From an uncultured Roseobacter sp. (GTDB lineage Bacteria; Pseudomonadota; Alphaproteobacteria; Rhodobacterales; Rhodobacteraceae): 64,000 nt of DNA. The translations under genes were made by a program, and so were the position numbers. Positions 62,843-64,000 of the stretch are shown piece after piece (the stretch's first letter is position 1; every line of letters starts with the position of its first letter). Below the pieces are notes generated by a model. The model did not search any database. It was not told the DNA's origin and saw only the letters and a program-made list of their open reading frames with translations. The DNA is taken from positions 620,001 to 684,000 of the forward strand of contig NZ_CANLYL010000001.1 of NCBI RefSeq assembly GCF_947495275.1, given 5' to 3'.

Positions 62843-62955
62843 TGGGGGCAACACAGGTTGCTACCGCAATTGTAGTAACCCTCAGGACAGGCAGCATAGG
62901 CGACGGCAGTTGAGACGAAAAAGGCAGCTATTGCTAGAGCAGTGATAGCACGCAT
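62839..62955 (-). CDS. Secreted Cys-rich micropeptide (38 aa)
   Basis: A 39-codon frame on the minus strand begins ATG at 62955 after GGAGAATAGTC (strong SD). It encodes a 21-residue Sec signal peptide (ITALAIAAFFVSTAVA core, AYA-type cleavage site) and a mature peptide close to ACPEGYYNCGSNLCCPQ, with four Cys in C-x6-C-x4-CC spacing. Its TGA overlaps the ATG of the membrane-anchored gene, so translation is coupled. The signal peptide, SD, Cys pattern and coupling argue that it is real. I do not recognise a characterised family. Confidence 0.75.
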   Translation of the reverse strand: MRAITALAIAAFFVSTAVAYAACPEGYYNCGSNLCCPQ

Positions 62956-63105
62956 GACTATTCTCCATTTGAATAAAATTCGGGAATATGCTGCATGATT
63001 CTACGTTTACGGGAAAATGTCTGTGAACAAAGTCACAGGCACACCGGGTTGATGTTGCCGCTGGAAACTGGAACTACTGTTGCGGCGCATGTGAAGGAGT
63101 AAACG

Positions 63106-63726
63106 GTGTCTTTCGATCTTTGGCTGACGTTCGTTGCGGCTTCCACCGCTCTCCTGCTGATCCCCGGGCCGACGGTGCTCTTGGTCTTGAGCTACGCGCT
63201 CTCGAAAGGAAAATCCGTGGCCGTGGCTTCCGCCGCAGGTGTTGCAGTCGGAGACTTGATTGCCATGACCGCGTCACTGGCGGGTTTGGGCGCGCTTGTC
63301 CTGGCCTCGGCAACCCTTTTCACCATGCTCAAATGGCTGGGAGCCATCTACCTGGTCTGGCTGGGCTTCAAACTCATCCGGTCGGCACCCCGTGAAGGCA
63401 TGGCGCCGATTGCAGAGGTAAATGCGCGTGGTGTCTTTCGCCACGCCGCTGCGGTGACTGCTCTCAACCCCAAATCCATTGCTTTTTTCATTGCGTTCGT
63501 ACCGCAGTTCTTACGCCCCGATACGCCCCTTGCCCCTCAGTTCATTCTCCTGATCGCAACTTTCGTGTCTCTCGCGGGTATCAACGCTTTGGCCTATGCC
63601 CTGCTTGCCGATCGGCTGCGCCGCGTTATCTCGAAACCAAATATTCTCACATGGATCACCCGTGCTGGCGGTGCCACCTTGATTGGTATGGGCCTCCTGA
63701 CCGCCACGCTGCGCCGCGCAACCTGA
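63106..63726 (+). CDS. LysE/RhtB-family amino-acid exporter
   Basis: The 206-aa membrane protein has about six TM helices. It shows the family N-terminal motif [20 protein letters not shown] (P-G-P), then [20 protein letters not shown] and [14 protein letters not shown]. LysE/RhtB proteins export amino acids or homoserine lactones. The start is GTG at 63106 with GAAGGAG upstream. It lies 11 nt before apt and may be cotranscribed. Confidence 0.9.
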   Translation: MSFDLWLTFVAASTALLLIPGPTVLLVLSYALSKGKSVAVASAAGVAVGDLIAMTASLAGLGALVLASATLFTMLKWLGAIYLVWLGFKLIRSAPREGMAPIAEVNARGVFRHAAAVTALNPKSIAFFIAFVPQFLRPDTPLAPQFILLIATFVSLAGINALAYALLADRLRRVISKPNILTWITRAGGATLIGMGLLTATLRRAT

Positions 63727-63737
63727 AGGCAAATCGC

Positions 63738-64000
63738 ATGAAAACTGTTCAAGACTACATCCGTACGATTGTGGATTTCCCACATGAAGGCATCATGTTT
63801 CGCGACGTCACGACGCTCTTTGCGGACCCTCGCGGCTTCCGCATGGCGATTGACCAGATGCTGCATCCCTACGCCGGGCTTGAAATTGACAAAGTCGTGG
63901 GTCTGGAAGCGCGCGGCTTTATTCTTGGCGGTGCCATTGCGCACCAGCTTTCGGTCGGTTTTGTACCGATCCGCAAAAAAGGCAAGCTGCCCGGCAGAAC
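63738..64000 (+). CDS. apt: Adenine phosphoribosyltransferase (cut by window edge)
   Basis: The first 87 codons encode [39 protein letters not shown] and [33 protein letters not shown]. These are the hallmarks of Apt. It salvages adenine to AMP and would complete the MtnP route. AAGG precedes the ATG. The PRPP-binding loop lies outside the window. Confidence 0.95.
   Translation, partial: MKTVQDYIRTIVDFPHEGIMFRDVTTLFADPRGFRMAIDQMLHPYAGLEIDKVVGLEARGFILGGAIAHQLSVGFVPIRKKGKLPGR

Overview
The window is chromosomal DNA of an alphaproteobacterium, most likely a member of the Roseobacter group (Rhodobacterales). It is G+C-rich and densely coded. Its gene content fits marine Rhodobacteraceae: split heterotetrameric sarcosine oxidase (soxB, soxDAG), CcmI, a PhyH plus HD-domain oxygenase pair, EF-P next to a small Rhodobacterales-conserved gene, DUF1289, DUF1178 and DUF3095 proteins, and an EI-Ntr (ptsP) downstream of lysC. 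No prophage, CRISPR array, complete insertion sequence or plasmid replication gene was seen. Both ends cut genes: bamB on the left and apt on the right.

Layout. 1-1.8 kb: envelope genes yfgM-bamB (minus). 2.0-7.7 kb: an RND efflux operon (adaptor plus unusually long pump) with a candidate operator, then a DUF302 periplasmic protein and a terminator. 7.8-13.7 kb: ATM1-type ABC exporter, LysM protein, LOG-family enzyme, RarD-type permease and sodB. 13.8-14.7 kb: two tandem paralogous secreted proteins of unknown function. 14.8-20.8 kb: sarcosine oxidase, with soxB separated from soxDAG by two tiny membrane-protein genes. 21.0-24.1 kb: ccmI-ruvX-DUF1289 and a DUF3095 protein. 24.2-27.4 kb: a LysR regulator divergent from metF. 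A decayed copy of the end of that regulator lies about 1.2 kb away, beyond an unusual gene whose N-terminus resembles eCIS-associated cargo. 27.5-33.5 kb: thioesterase, secreted unknown, DUF2235 hydrolase overlapping an orphan CoxL-type molybdoenzyme subunit, and the dioxygenase/HD-oxygenase pair. 33.5-45.4 kb: valS (with two odd inserted segments), crotonase, two aminotransferases, glycosyltransferase, ygfZ, efp and cobQ. 45.4-48.6 kb: PopZ-like protein, TolC, Pcm-like protein and tRNA-Cys. 49-57 kb: ptsP-lysC, SDR, DUF1178, Nudix, EcsC, GNAT, flavin reductase and an EEP nuclease/phosphatase. 57.4-64 kb: SulP transporter, a 608-aa membrane protein with four 48-residue repeats, mtnP, a secreted Cys-rich micropeptide coupled to a membrane-anchored partner, LysE and apt.

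How the parts fit. Several genes feed one-carbon and methyl metabolism. Sarcosine oxidase makes glycine and 5,10-methylene-tetrahydrofolate, MetF reduces the latter, and YgfZ uses folate. MtnP and Apt together salvage methylthioadenosine to AMP. The PhyH/HD pair may oxidise a phosphonate or quaternary amine. These links rest on family knowledge; the genes are not in one operon.

The most unusual items are: the 38-aa Cys-rich secreted peptide at 62839-62955 with ATGA coupling to its neighbour; the LysR remnant beside the eCIS-cargo-like gene; a GTGCAC-rich short repeat found both inside valS and in the intergenic region at 61.1 kb; the oxygenase pair; and the four-repeat membrane protein.
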